A stretch of 64,000 nucleotides of DNA, from the NCBI RefSeq assembly GCF_024266585.1, contig NZ_CP100647.1, positions 2,647,001 through 2,711,000 of the forward strand. The letters run 5' to 3'. The notes beneath the pieces were generated by a model. It had not been told where the DNA came from and made no database searches. It was given only the letters and a program-made list of their open reading frames with translations. Shown here piece after piece: positions 41,259 through 50,114 of this stretch (positions are counted from its first letter, which is position 1; each line of letters begins with the position of its first letter). Origin of the DNA: Xanthomonas sacchari. Its GTDB lineage: Bacteria > Pseudomonadota > Gammaproteobacteria > Xanthomonadales > Xanthomonadaceae. The translations under genes were made by a program, and so were the position numbers.

Positions 41259-42320
41259 TCAGGCCAGCAGCGTCTGCAGCGCATCGACCGAGGCCTCCGG
41301 ATGCGTGCCGCGCTGCAACTCGTACACGCCCAGCCGCTGCAACTGGCGGGCGAACAGCGGCCACTGCGGCTGGCCCGCGGCATAGGGCTGGTCCGCGGCC
41401 AGGCGCGCCGCCACCTCCACATTGGCGACTGGCCGCAGCAGCCGCTGCGGATCGGCCGCCACCGTGGCCGAGACGAACACCGCCGCGACCAACTGCAACG
41501 GCGCCTGCGCCAGGCGGCCGTCGCCCTGGCGGATGTCCACTTCGTGCTTGCGCACGCCGCTACGGCGGCGAATGATCGGCGCCGCAGCGATCCACCCGCG
41601 GGTCTGCGGGTCGAGCCATCGCAACAATTCCGGCCGCAGGTGCAGAAAGTTGCCGATGCCGGTGGCGAGCAGGGACTGCGGCGCGACGAACAGCGCGTCC
41701 TCGGCGAGGAACTCCAGCCCGCGCAGCAGGCTGTGCAGGGCCAGGGTGGACTTGCCGGCGCCGCTGCCGCCGAGCAGCAGCACGCCGCGGCCGTCGCGGC
41801 CGACGCAGGCGCCGTGCAGCGGCACCAGGCCCATGCGCCGCGCGGCGAGCACGAACACCGCGAACTCGATCAGTTCGTAACGCACGTGATAGGTGTGGGC
41901 GAGCATGTCCTCGGACACCATCACCAGTGCCCTGCCCTGTTCTGGCACCAGCACCACGTAGTTGTGCGCGTCGATCACCCCGCTCAGCACGCCGGCGCCG
42001 GAATGGGTCTGCACCGGGGGCGGCTCCAGCGCCAGTGCGTACGGCGCATCGGCGCGGTCCACCAGGGTCAGTTCGATGCGGAACGCGGCGCTTTCCGGCA
42101 GGCGATGCGCCGGCACCGCGCCGAATGCCGCTTCCACCAACGCCAGCAGCGCCGGACTGTTGCTCTCGAAGTGGAAACGGCCACCGAGCAGTTGCTTGCT
42201 GAGCGTGTGCGGGCGCCGCAGCCGGGTATGGAACGGATCGCAGGCGCCGCCGACGGCGACGACAGGCGCGGCGTGGTCGCTCGCCTCCACGTCCAGGGCC
42301 CGCAAAGTCGATCGCTGCAT
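41259..42320 (-). CDS. HPr-kinase-related protein (HprK-rel-A type)
   Basis: 353-aa. The C-terminal half carries HGACVGRDGRGVLLLGGSGAGKSTLALHSL, the P-loop of HPr kinase-like enzymes, followed by FLAEDALFVAP. The N-terminal half (FESNSPALLALVEAAFGAVPAH) matches HprK-related kinase A proteins. True HPr partners are not nearby. Such kinases occur in RiPP and exopolysaccharide loci with radical SAM, PqqD-like and nucleotidyltransferase genes; the last is present here across a divergent 176-nt promoter region. ATG at 42320. Confidence 0.8.
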   Translation of the reverse strand: MQRSTLRALDVEASDHAAPVVAVGGACDPFHTRLRRPHTLSKQLLGGRFHFESNSPALLALVEAAFGAVPAHRLPESAAFRIELTLVDRADAPYALALEPPPVQTHSGAGVLSGVIDAHNYVVLVPEQGRALVMVSEDMLAHTYHVRYELIEFAVFVLAARRMGLVPLHGACVGRDGRGVLLLGGSGAGKSTLALHSLLRGLEFLAEDALFVAPQSLLATGIGNFLHLRPELLRWLDPQTRGWIAAAPIIRRRSGVRKHEVDIRQGDGRLAQAPLQLVAAVFVSATVAADPQRLLRPVANVEVAARLAADQPYAAGQPQWPLFARQLQRLGVYELQRGTHPEASVDALQTLLA

Positions 42321-42496
42321 TGGAGAACAGTCGCGTGAGGGAATGCAGCGTGGGTGCGCCTGCCGCGGCCAAAGGTTGCGCCGGCGCGGCGCGCAACCAA
42401 ACGGCGCAGCCCCGGCACCTACCGCCACGGCCACCTGCGCGCGGCCACCGCTGCATGCGCCCCCTCCCCCGCGGCGCCGAACGAGACCTTCCGCCG

Positions 42497-44008
42497 ATGC
42501 TCAAGATCCAGGTCAGCCATTCCTACTTCCTGCGCTACGACCCGAAGCAGTGGGAACGCGGCAAGCCGTATCCGCCGCTGGCCACGCTGCAGGTAGCGGC
42601 GCTGCTGCGCCAGCACGGGCACGCGGTGACGCTGTTCGACGCGATGCTGGCCGAGGACGTGGAGGACTATGGCAGTGCGGTCCGCGCGCAGCGGCCGGAC
42701 CTGGTGGTGTTCTACGAGGACAACTTCAACTTCCTCACCAAGATGTGCCTGAGCCGGATGCGCGATGCCGCGTGCCGGATGATCGCCGAGGCGCGCGCCG
42801 GCGGCAGCCGGGTGATCGTCGCCGGCTCCGACGCGTCGGACCATCCGGAGGCGTTCCTCGCCGCCGGTGCCGACGCGGTGCTGATCGGCGAAGGCATCGC
42901 GGCCTTGCTGGAGCTGGTGGCGCGCCTGCAGGCGCAACCGGACATCGACCCGGCGCGCTGGGTGGCGGGCCTGACCGAGGTCGCCAGCGCGGTGCTGCCG
43001 CAACTCAAACGCGCGCAGATCGGCGCGCGGCCGCCGGATCCGCGGCTGTCGCTGACGGCGGCCTGGGACTTGCTGGACATCGCGCGTTACCGTGCGTTCT
43101 GGCAGCAGCGGCACGGCCATTTCAGCCTGAACATGGCCGCCTCGCGCGGCTGCCCGTTCCGTTGCAACTGGTGCGCCAAGCCGATCTGGGGCAATCACTA
43201 CAAGCGCCGCGAGGCGCAGGACGTGGCCGCGGAAATGACCCAGCTCAAGCGCGGCGTCGCGCCCGACCATGTGTGGATGGCCGACGACATCTTCGGCTTC
43301 CACGTCGACTGGGTGGAGGACTTCGCCGACGCGCTGGCCGCCGCCGACGGCTCGGTGCCCTTCACCATCCAGACCCGCGCCGACCTGTGCAGCGAACGCA
43401 TGGCCGCGGCCCTGGCGCGGGCCGGGTGCCGCGAGGCCTGGATCGGCGCGGAGAGCGGCAGCCAGCGCATCCTCGACAAGATGACCAAGGGCACCGACGT
43501 GGACGAGGTGATCGCCGCGCGCCGGCGCCTGGGCGCGCAAGGCATCCGCGTCGGCTTCTTCCTGCAGTTGGGCTACCTGGACGAACAGCTGGACGACATC
43601 CTCGCCACCCGCCAGTTGGTGGCGCAGGCGCGGCCGGACGACATCGGCGTCAGCGTGTCCTATCCCCTGCCCGGCACCGTGTTCTACCAGCAGGTCAAGG
43701 ACCAGCTCGGGCGCAAGACGCATTGGCAGGACAGCGACGACCTGGCGATGATGTTCCGCGGCGCCTACGACTCGGCGTTCTACCGCCAGGTACGCGACCT
43801 GCTGCACCGGCAGGTGGAGCTGCAATGCCGCGAGGCTGCGCGCTCTGCCGAGGCGCATGCGCGGGACTGGGCGGTACTGGAAGCCGACTGGGCGGCGCTG
43901 ATCGCGCGCGCGGCGCAGCATCGGACCGACGCGGCGCCAGCGCCGGCAGCCAAGGCGGTCGCCGCTGGCGGCAGCCGCCGCATCCCACTACTGGTGCAGC
44001 GCTCATGA
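42497..44008 (+). CDS. B12-binding radical SAM protein
   Basis: 503-aa. The N-terminal cobalamin-binding-like Rossmann region (about 25-150; DLVVFYEDNFN, VIVAGSDASDHPEAF) is followed by a radical SAM domain with the 4Fe-4S motif SRGCPFRCNWCAKP (Cx3Cx2C) and Elp3-like IGAESGSQRILDKM. Class B methyltransferase or related chemistry; substrate unknown. Start ATG 42497 in a divergent gap with the kinase gene. Coupled to the nucleotidyltransferase by ATGA. Confidence 0.88.
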   Translation: MLKIQVSHSYFLRYDPKQWERGKPYPPLATLQVAALLRQHGHAVTLFDAMLAEDVEDYGSAVRAQRPDLVVFYEDNFNFLTKMCLSRMRDAACRMIAEARAGGSRVIVAGSDASDHPEAFLAAGADAVLIGEGIAALLELVARLQAQPDIDPARWVAGLTEVASAVLPQLKRAQIGARPPDPRLSLTAAWDLLDIARYRAFWQQRHGHFSLNMAASRGCPFRCNWCAKPIWGNHYKRREAQDVAAEMTQLKRGVAPDHVWMADDIFGFHVDWVEDFADALAAADGSVPFTIQTRADLCSERMAAALARAGCREAWIGAESGSQRILDKMTKGTDVDEVIAARRRLGAQGIRVGFFLQLGYLDEQLDDILATRQLVAQARPDDIGVSVSYPLPGTVFYQQVKDQLGRKTHWQDSDDLAMMFRGAYDSAFYRQVRDLLHRQVELQCREAARSAEAHARDWAVLEADWAALIARAAQHRTDAAPAPAAKAVAAGGSRRIPLLVQRS

Positions 44009-45276
44009 ACGCAACGCCATCGTCTCCGGCCGCCACGGTCGATCTGCCGGCATCGGCACAGGCGCCTGCGCAGCTACCGCTGCGGCGCATCGGCCGCGGC
44101 CTGCGCCTGACCACCGAAACCCTGGCGCACGAACTGGCGCGCCCCGGTGCGCCGATGCCGGACTGGAGCGCCCTGCACTGGCAGTTGGCCGCGGCGGCGG
44201 CGGTCGCGCACGGCGTGGCGCCGCTGTTGGGCCAGCGCTCGCAGTGGCCGGACCCCTGCTGGCGCGCGTTCCTGGACGCACAGCGCGAACATGTGGCGCA
44301 TCGCTACCAGCGCATCGCCGCGTTGCTGCAGCGGATCGACGCGCTGGCGCGGACCGCCGGCCTGGCGATCGTGCCGCTGAAAGGCGCGGCGCTGCATGCG
44401 CAAGGCCTGTATCGGCCGGGCGACCGACCGATGGCCGACATCGACCTGCTGGTGCGCCCGGAGGAGGCCGAGCGCGCCGCGACGCTGCTCGGCGCGCTGG
44501 GCTACGTGGCCGAGTTCGCGCAGTGGAAGCACCAGACCTTCCGCCCGGCGCAGGCGCAGGCCGTGCCGGCGCTGGGCGAGCACCGCGACACGCCGATCAA
44601 CATCGAACTGCACGTGCGCCTCCAGGAGCGCCTGCCGCTGCGCACGGTCGATCTCGGTGAGCGGATCCTGACGCACGACAGCATGCCCGGCCTGAATCCC
44701 TACCCGAGCAACGGTGCGCTGATGCGCCACCTGGTGTTGCACGCGGCCGGCGGGCTATGCAGCCGCAGCCTGCGGCTGATGCACCTGCACGACCTGGCCC
44801 TGCTCGCCCTGCGCATGCGCGCCAGCGACTGGCAGGTCGTGACCGGCGCCGATGCCTGGTGGGCGTGGCCGCCGCTGCGGCTGATGCTGCGCTACTACCG
44901 CGCGTCGATTCCGCCGGCGGTACTCGCGCAATTGCGTGCGCAGTGCCCGCCGCTGCTGCGGCTGCGCGCGCGCGGGCTGGACCTGACCGCGGTGTCCTGC
45001 TCGCAGCTGTGGCTGCCGGCATTGCCGGGCATCGAGTGGGCGCGTTCGGGCCGCGAGGTGCTGGATGCTCTGCGCCAGCGCCTGCATCCGTCGGCGGAAA
45101 GCCGGCAGGAACGCGCCGAGATGATCCGCACGCAATTGTGGCTGCAGGGCCAGGACTGGGTGCGCCTGCCGCAGCACCGTCGCGTGCTGCAACGGCTGCT
45201 GCACCCGGTGCCAAGAATGGACACGCTGTATGCGGTGCGCACCGCGCTGCAGGGCTATGCGCCGTCGTCGGACTGA
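44005..45276 (+). CDS. Nucleotidyltransferase family protein (PF14907-like)
   Basis: 423-aa. The core VPLKGAALHAQGLYRPGDRP followed by MADIDLLVRPEEAERAATLL has the acidic DxD of the uncharacterised nucleotidyltransferase family often found in RiPP and polysaccharide loci beside HprK-like kinases. The C-terminal half is helical. Start overlaps the radical SAM stop. Function unknown; adenylyl- or nucleotidyl-transfer to a peptide or carrier is the usual speculation. Confidence 0.8.
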   Translation: MNATPSSPAATVDLPASAQAPAQLPLRRIGRGLRLTTETLAHELARPGAPMPDWSALHWQLAAAAAVAHGVAPLLGQRSQWPDPCWRAFLDAQREHVAHRYQRIAALLQRIDALARTAGLAIVPLKGAALHAQGLYRPGDRPMADIDLLVRPEEAERAATLLGALGYVAEFAQWKHQTFRPAQAQAVPALGEHRDTPINIELHVRLQERLPLRTVDLGERILTHDSMPGLNPYPSNGALMRHLVLHAAGGLCSRSLRLMHLHDLALLALRMRASDWQVVTGADAWWAWPPLRLMLRYYRASIPPAVLAQLRAQCPPLLRLRARGLDLTAVSCSQLWLPALPGIEWARSGREVLDALRQRLHPSAESRQERAEMIRTQLWLQGQDWVRLPQHRRVLQRLLHPVPRMDTLYAVRTALQGYAPSSD

Positions 45277-45317
45277 CGTGCGCCTTTCGGCACGGCGGTG
45301 GTGATCGGCCTGGTTGC

Positions 45318-45440
45318 AGGAGCGGCTTCGGGGAGTTTCAAAAACGACAAGAGGCACACGCGGAGCAGGTTCTTGTCCCCATGTGGGATCAGCTGCGCCC
45401 AGGCTTTCCCGGCAAGGCTGTCGCGGCTGAAGCCGCTCCT
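45318..45440. repeat. Inverted-repeat element of xanthomonad intergenic type
   Basis: AGGAGCGGCTTC at 45318-45329 and its exact complement GAAGCCGCTCCT at 45429-45440 bound a 123-nt segment. The right arm lies in TCGCGGCTGAAGCCGCTCCT, a sequence type common as dispersed repeats in Xanthomonas/Stenotrophomonas genomes. Looks like a small REP/MITE-like unit between two convergent transcripts. Confidence 0.6.
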
Positions 45441-45599
45441 ACGGAACGACGGGACGACGTTGTGCGTGGCGAATGCGCAGATATGCGAACACCGACCGAC
45501 GCCTGTGGCCTTGCCGCGACCAGAGCGAGCGCTTGGAGAGCCGCTGACAGCGGCCGACAAACGCGACGCTGCCACTATTTGGCGACGGCGTGTGCCAGG

Positions 45600-46736
45600 T
45601 CAGCCATTCTGCGCCGCGCGCCGCCCATCGGCGTTGCGCGATGCGCACAGGCGCTGGTACAGCGCGCTGAAGCCACGCATGCTGCCGTCGGCGTCCTCGC
45701 GCACGGCGCGGCATTGCGCCGCCCAGGCCAGGCGCAGGCGCAGTTCGTCGTCGCTGAGCACCTGGCGCAGCGCATCGGCCAGCCCGGCCCAGTCACCCAC
45801 CGGCACCGCCAGCGCGGCCGACGGCGCCCATTCCAGCAGATGCCCGACCGCCGTGCCCACGGTCGGCACCCCGGCCACGGCGGCTTCCAGCAGCACCAGC
45901 GGCCCGGCTTCGTGCAGCGACGACAGCACCAGCAGATCGGCGGCCTCCACCAGCGGACGCAGTTCGCGCTGGGTCTTGAAGCCGAGGAAGCGCACGCGCG
46001 CGCTCAAACCCAACGCCGCGGCCAGGCGCTGCATCGCACCGTCCAGGGTGTCCACGCCGACCAGGTCGATGCGGAAGTCGACCCCGGCGCGGGCCAGCGC
46101 GGCGAGCGCGCGCAGCAGAGTGGTCTGGTCCTTGACCGGATTGAGGCTGGCCACGTGCAGCAGCCGCGCCGGCCCGTCCCCGCGCGCACGCGGCGGGCGC
46201 GGCGGCCAGGCGCGCAGGTCCACGCCCAACGGGACGCGTTCGGCGGCGATGCCCAGTGCCCGCAGGCTGTCGAGGATGGGCGCGCTGGCCGCGGTCACCG
46301 CGCTCGCCAGCCGCAACACCAATGCCTCGCGCAGCCGGCCCTGCCATTTGCGCCGGCCGCCGTAGCCGATCGCAGGCAGCGCGACCAGTTCGCCGCCGGC
46401 GATGTGCACCAGGCTCGGCCGCCGCAGCCAGCGCGCCGCCGCCACTGCGATCAGGCTGCAGTGGCCGGAGAACAGCGACTGCACCAGGTCGAACGGCGCG
46501 CGGCGATGTTCGGCGCGGATCGCCGCGATCGCGCGCCAGCGCGTGCGTACCGCGCCGATGTTGTGGATGCGCGCGCCCAGCAGATTCCACTGTGCCGGCA
46601 GCGGCTCCTGGTGCAGCACGAACACATGCAGCTCGTGCACGCGCGCCAGGCGTTCGATCAGGCTCAGGAAGGCCGGGATCACCCGGTACGCGCCGCTGCG
46701 GTCGACCCCGCCCGGCACCACCAGCGCCAGCTTCAT
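45600..46736 (-). CDS. Glycosyltransferase family 4/1
   Basis: 378-aa GT-B fold transferase. N-terminal LVVPGGVDRSGAYRVIPAF (acceptor side), C-terminal donor region LLHVASLNPVKDQTTLLRAL and the E-x7-E motif SSLHEAGPLVLLEAAVAGVP. Last gene of the long minus-strand polysaccharide series; the start overlaps the previous glycosyltransferase by 4 nt. Adds a sugar to the repeat unit on the cytoplasmic face; specificity unknown. Confidence 0.88.
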   Translation of the reverse strand: MKLALVVPGGVDRSGAYRVIPAFLSLIERLARVHELHVFVLHQEPLPAQWNLLGARIHNIGAVRTRWRAIAAIRAEHRRAPFDLVQSLFSGHCSLIAVAAARWLRRPSLVHIAGGELVALPAIGYGGRRKWQGRLREALVLRLASAVTAASAPILDSLRALGIAAERVPLGVDLRAWPPRPPRARGDGPARLLHVASLNPVKDQTTLLRALAALARAGVDFRIDLVGVDTLDGAMQRLAAALGLSARVRFLGFKTQRELRPLVEAADLLVLSSLHEAGPLVLLEAAVAGVPTVGTAVGHLLEWAPSAALAVPVGDWAGLADALRQVLSDDELRLRLAWAAQCRAVREDADGSMRGFSALYQRLCASRNADGRRAAQNG

Positions 46737-47881
46737 GCCGCGCTCCGCGGCGCGGCGCCGAGCAACTGCGCATAGGCGCGCGCCCAGCGCCGCCCGACCG
46801 CTGCGAACGACAGCTGCGCATCGAAGTGCGCGCGCACCAGTGCCGGCGACGTGCCTTCGCGCGATGCCCGCAACAGCGCGGCCGCCAGACGGTCGGCATC
46901 GCCGCAGGGCCATAGCGCCCCGACCCGGCCGCCATCGCTGAGCGCGCGGAACGCCGGGATATCGGTCAGCACCGGCACCGCGCCGCAGGCATAGGCCTCC
47001 AGCGCGGCGTAACCGCAACTCTCGGCCAGGCTGGCGGACACGAACAGGTCGGCCGCGCGCATCAGGGTCTGGATCCGCGCGTGCTCGACCAGGCCCAGCA
47101 GGTGAACGCGGCCGGCCAGGCGCGGATCGGCCTGGATGCGCTGCTGCACCACCGGCAGCAGCGGCGCTTCGCCGTACGCGCAGAACAGTTGCAGCCCGGG
47201 CAACTGCGCGCTGGCGCGGGCCACGCCGTCGAGTACGGTGAGCGGATCCTTGCCTTCGCTCAGATGGCCGACCCACAGCACGCAGGGCGCGCCGTCCAGT
47301 CCGCTGTCGCGGCGCGCCTGGTCGCGCTCGCCGGGAGTGAAGCGGCAACTGGATTCGGGAATGGCGAACAGGCGCGTGGACCCGGCGAACAGGCCGGCAC
47401 CGACGAAGCCACGTGCCAGTTCCAGCGAGGTGAAGGCGATACCGGCCGCGGCCGCGTACCAGCGCCGCCACTGCGGCCGCCGCCACCAGCGTGGCGGGCG
47501 GTTGGCGTGGTCCTGCAGCAGGATCGGCCGCGACGGCTGCCAGCGCGCCAGCATCGCCGCCTCGCGCGCGAACTGCAGGCCGTGCACGTGCACCACGTCG
47601 GCGTCGAGCGCGGCCAGCAACGCGGCGATGCGCCGCAGGTGGCGCCGGCGCCCGGCATCGGCGCGGCGCACGAAGTGGTAGTCGACGCCGCCGCGCCGCA
47701 GCTGCGCATCGACCGCGGCGGCCTGGATCACCGAGACGCGGGTGCCGGCGCTGGCCACCGCGTCGGCGATGTCGGCCAGCGACGGCCACAGCGCGAAGGC
47801 CTGCTCCGGCGTCACCCCGTCCGGCAGCGGCACGAAGTTGAGCTGCACAGCGTGCATGGCGCGGGCGGCATTCCCGACCAT
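46733..47881 (-). CDS. Glycosyltransferase family 4
   Basis: 382-aa GT-B. The acceptor domain has DVVHVHGLQF; the donor domain has VLWVGHLSEGKDPLTVLDGV and SASLAESCGYAALEAYACGAVPV with the E-x7-E pair. ATG at 47881 lies 2 nt after the radical SAM stop; an alternative start is 47857. Partner of the preceding and following genes in repeat-unit assembly. Confidence 0.88.
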   Translation of the reverse strand: MVGNAARAMHAVQLNFVPLPDGVTPEQAFALWPSLADIADAVASAGTRVSVIQAAAVDAQLRRGGVDYHFVRRADAGRRRHLRRIAALLAALDADVVHVHGLQFAREAAMLARWQPSRPILLQDHANRPPRWWRRPQWRRWYAAAAGIAFTSLELARGFVGAGLFAGSTRLFAIPESSCRFTPGERDQARRDSGLDGAPCVLWVGHLSEGKDPLTVLDGVARASAQLPGLQLFCAYGEAPLLPVVQQRIQADPRLAGRVHLLGLVEHARIQTLMRAADLFVSASLAESCGYAALEAYACGAVPVLTDIPAFRALSDGGRVGALWPCGDADRLAAALLRASREGTSPALVRAHFDAQLSFAAVGRRWARAYAQLLGAAPRSAA

Positions 47882-47883
47882 GC

Positions 47884-49395
47884 TCAGATCCCGGACACCT
47901 GCGGCCGGTGCAGGCGCACCAGCCGGTTGGCCAGGTTCAGTTCCCACGGCCGGTCGTAGCGCCGGTAGCGGTAGCGCCACGCCGCCAGCGCGCTGAGGCC
48001 GCGCTTGGCCCAGCCCGGCGAGCGCGGGTCCTGCGCGGTGGGATAGCGGCAGCCGAGCACGGTGACGAAATCGCGGATGCGCTGGCGCAGCGCATCGGTG
48101 AGCCAGGGCGCATCGGCATGGCAGGCATAGTCCACCCACTGCGGCTGCGCCCACTCCTCCGGCGTGCGCGGGAACTGCACCGGCACGCCGTCGCGGTCGA
48201 GCAAGGGCATGCCAGCGCGGCGGCCGCGGTCCTTGGCGTGGCGGCTGCTGTCCGGCAACGGGGTGTACACGTAGACGATGATTTCCGACTGCGGGTTGAT
48301 CCGCTTCAGTTCGCGGATGAACTCGAAGGTCTGTTCGGTCTCGCGTTCGCTGTCCTGCGGCGGTGCGACCATGAACGACAGCTCCGGGATCACCCCGTTG
48401 CGCCGGCACAGTTCGGCCACTTCTAGCGTCTGGTCGGGACGCGTGCCCTTGCGGATCTCCTTGAGCATCGCCCCGCTGGGCGACTCGGCGCCGATATAGG
48501 CCATGCGCAGGCGGCTCTTGCGCACCAGCGTCCAGGTGCTTTCGGACAGGTTGAGCAGCGCGTCGGCGCGCGCGTAGCACCACCACGGCAGTTCCAGCTT
48601 CGCCATCACCTCCAGCAGCGGGATCATGTCGGCTTCGCGGTCGAAGAAGTTGTGGTCGAAGAACTGGATCGCGTCGGCGCCCAGGCCGTACTTCAGATAG
48701 CCCAGCTCGCGTTCCAGGCGTGCCGCGGTCGGCAAGGCGGTGGCGCCGCCGAACATCGCCGCCACCCCGCAGAAGGTGCAGCGGAAACGGCAGCCCAGCG
48801 CGGCCTGGTGCGCGGCGGTGCGGCGGCCGAGGAAGGTGCGGCCGAGATAGCGGCGCGGCTCGCCGAGTTTTTCGTACGGCAGCGACGGCAGCGTGTCGCC
48901 GCGCTGGAAGGCGCGGTTGCGGTTGTGCACCACGGCGCCGTCCTGCTTCCAGGACAGCCCGTCGATCTGCGCCAGCATCGGCCCCTCGCCGCGTAGGGAA
49001 GCCAGCAATTCCGGCAAGGTGTCCTCGCCCTGCGCGCGGATCGCGTAGTCCACGTACGGCGCGGCTAGCGCGGTGTCCGGGTACAGCGTGGGGAAATAGC
49101 CGCCCCAGACGATCGCCAGCGCCGGGAAGCGCGCGCGGATGGCCTGCGACAGCGCGATCGACGGCGCCAGCTGCGGCCCGCCCATCACGCTGATGCCGAC
49201 CGCGTCGTAGCGCTGCGCCTGCAGCGCCTGCAGGCTGCGCTCGATGAAGTCGCGGTCGACGTTGCCGTCGATGATGCGGCTGTCGCCGTGGCGGTCCAAC
49301 GCCGCCGCCAGATGCAGCAGCGACAGCGGAAAGCGGGCGCTGGCCGGCTTGGTGATGGGCGGATTGACCAGCAGCGTGTTGGATGTGGAGGGCAT
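47884..49395 (-). CDS. B12-binding radical SAM protein in polysaccharide cluster
   Basis: 503-aa. It opens NTLLVNPPITKPASARFPLSL and VGISVMGGPQLAPS (cobalamin-binding domain), then GWxx-type GGYFPTLYPD, the cluster motif ALGCRFRCTFCGVAA and YIGAESPSGAMLKEIRKGT. This is the BchE/HpnJ-like class. Similar length and layout to the radical SAM protein at 42.5 kb, but the sequences differ and this one is nested among glycosyltransferases. Could methylate a sugar or lipid carrier; substrate unknown. Confidence 0.87.
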   Translation of the reverse strand: MPSTSNTLLVNPPITKPASARFPLSLLHLAAALDRHGDSRIIDGNVDRDFIERSLQALQAQRYDAVGISVMGGPQLAPSIALSQAIRARFPALAIVWGGYFPTLYPDTALAAPYVDYAIRAQGEDTLPELLASLRGEGPMLAQIDGLSWKQDGAVVHNRNRAFQRGDTLPSLPYEKLGEPRRYLGRTFLGRRTAAHQAALGCRFRCTFCGVAAMFGGATALPTAARLERELGYLKYGLGADAIQFFDHNFFDREADMIPLLEVMAKLELPWWCYARADALLNLSESTWTLVRKSRLRMAYIGAESPSGAMLKEIRKGTRPDQTLEVAELCRRNGVIPELSFMVAPPQDSERETEQTFEFIRELKRINPQSEIIVYVYTPLPDSSRHAKDRGRRAGMPLLDRDGVPVQFPRTPEEWAQPQWVDYACHADAPWLTDALRQRIRDFVTVLGCRYPTAQDPRSPGWAKRGLSALAAWRYRYRRYDRPWELNLANRLVRLHRPQVSGI

Positions 49396-49418
49396 GGCGG
49401 GCGAACGCAGGACGGGGG

Positions 49419-50114
49419 TCACGGCAGGCGCCGCAGGCGCAGCACCAGGGCCACCGGCACCTGCAATGCAGCGGGATCGAAATGGGCGCCGGCGGGAATG
49501 TCCGCCGGGTCGAGCATCGGTTCGCTGACCGCGTCGATGGCCAGCCCCAGCGCGGCGCAGGCGGCGTGCCAGTGGCTGTACAGGTGCTGGGTGTGGCGCA
49601 CCGCATAGCGCTGGCCCCCGGCCTTGAAGTCGCGGCGCCAGCCCAGCGCCGGACCGATCGGGTGCACGTCGCTGCACAGCACCCAGCCGCCGGGCCGGGT
49701 GACGCGGTGCAGTTCCGCCAGGGCCGGCGCCAGCTGCGGCAGATGCCCCAGCGCCAGCGCGCAGAGACTCAGGTCCACGCTGGCGTCGGCGAGCGGCAAG
49801 GACTCCAGGCTGCCTTCGTGCAAGGTGCAGCGGCCGGCGTCGACGTCGGCCAGTTCCTGCGCGGCGCGCGCCAGCATCTGCGGCGACAGGTCCACGCCGG
49901 TGACGTGGTCGGCGCCGCGCTGCAGCGCATGCCGCAGGTAGCGGCCGCTGCCGCAGCCGGCGTCGAGCACGCGGTGCCCATGCAGCGTGGCCGGCAGCAG
50001 CGCCAGCATGGCGCGCTGCTCGGCCTGCATCACCGGGTTGTGCGCCTGCGCCGGGTAGCTGTCCGCCCACAGGGCGTAGGCGGCGAGCGGATCGAGGGTC
50101 GGGACGGCGTTCAT
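49419..50114 (-). CDS. SAM-dependent methyltransferase
   Basis: 231-aa class I methyltransferase. Motif I VLDAGCGSGRYLRHAL, acidic loop VTGVDLSPQM, post-II LSLCALALGHLPQ and motif III RVTRPGGWVLCSD. Start overlaps the amidohydrolase stop (ATGA). Probably modifies the sugar chain or an attached group. Confidence 0.87.
   Translation of the reverse strand: MNAVPTLDPLAAYALWADSYPAQAHNPVMQAEQRAMLALLPATLHGHRVLDAGCGSGRYLRHALQRGADHVTGVDLSPQMLARAAQELADVDAGRCTLHEGSLESLPLADASVDLSLCALALGHLPQLAPALAELHRVTRPGGWVLCSDVHPIGPALGWRRDFKAGGQRYAVRHTQHLYSHWHAACAALGLAIDAVSEPMLDPADIPAGAHFDPAALQVPVALVLRLRRLP

Noticed and set aside
41962-45276. 1104-aa plus-strand frame covering the radical SAM region
   Set aside because: Only the part from 44005 is a real gene; upstream it shadows the radical SAM gene.
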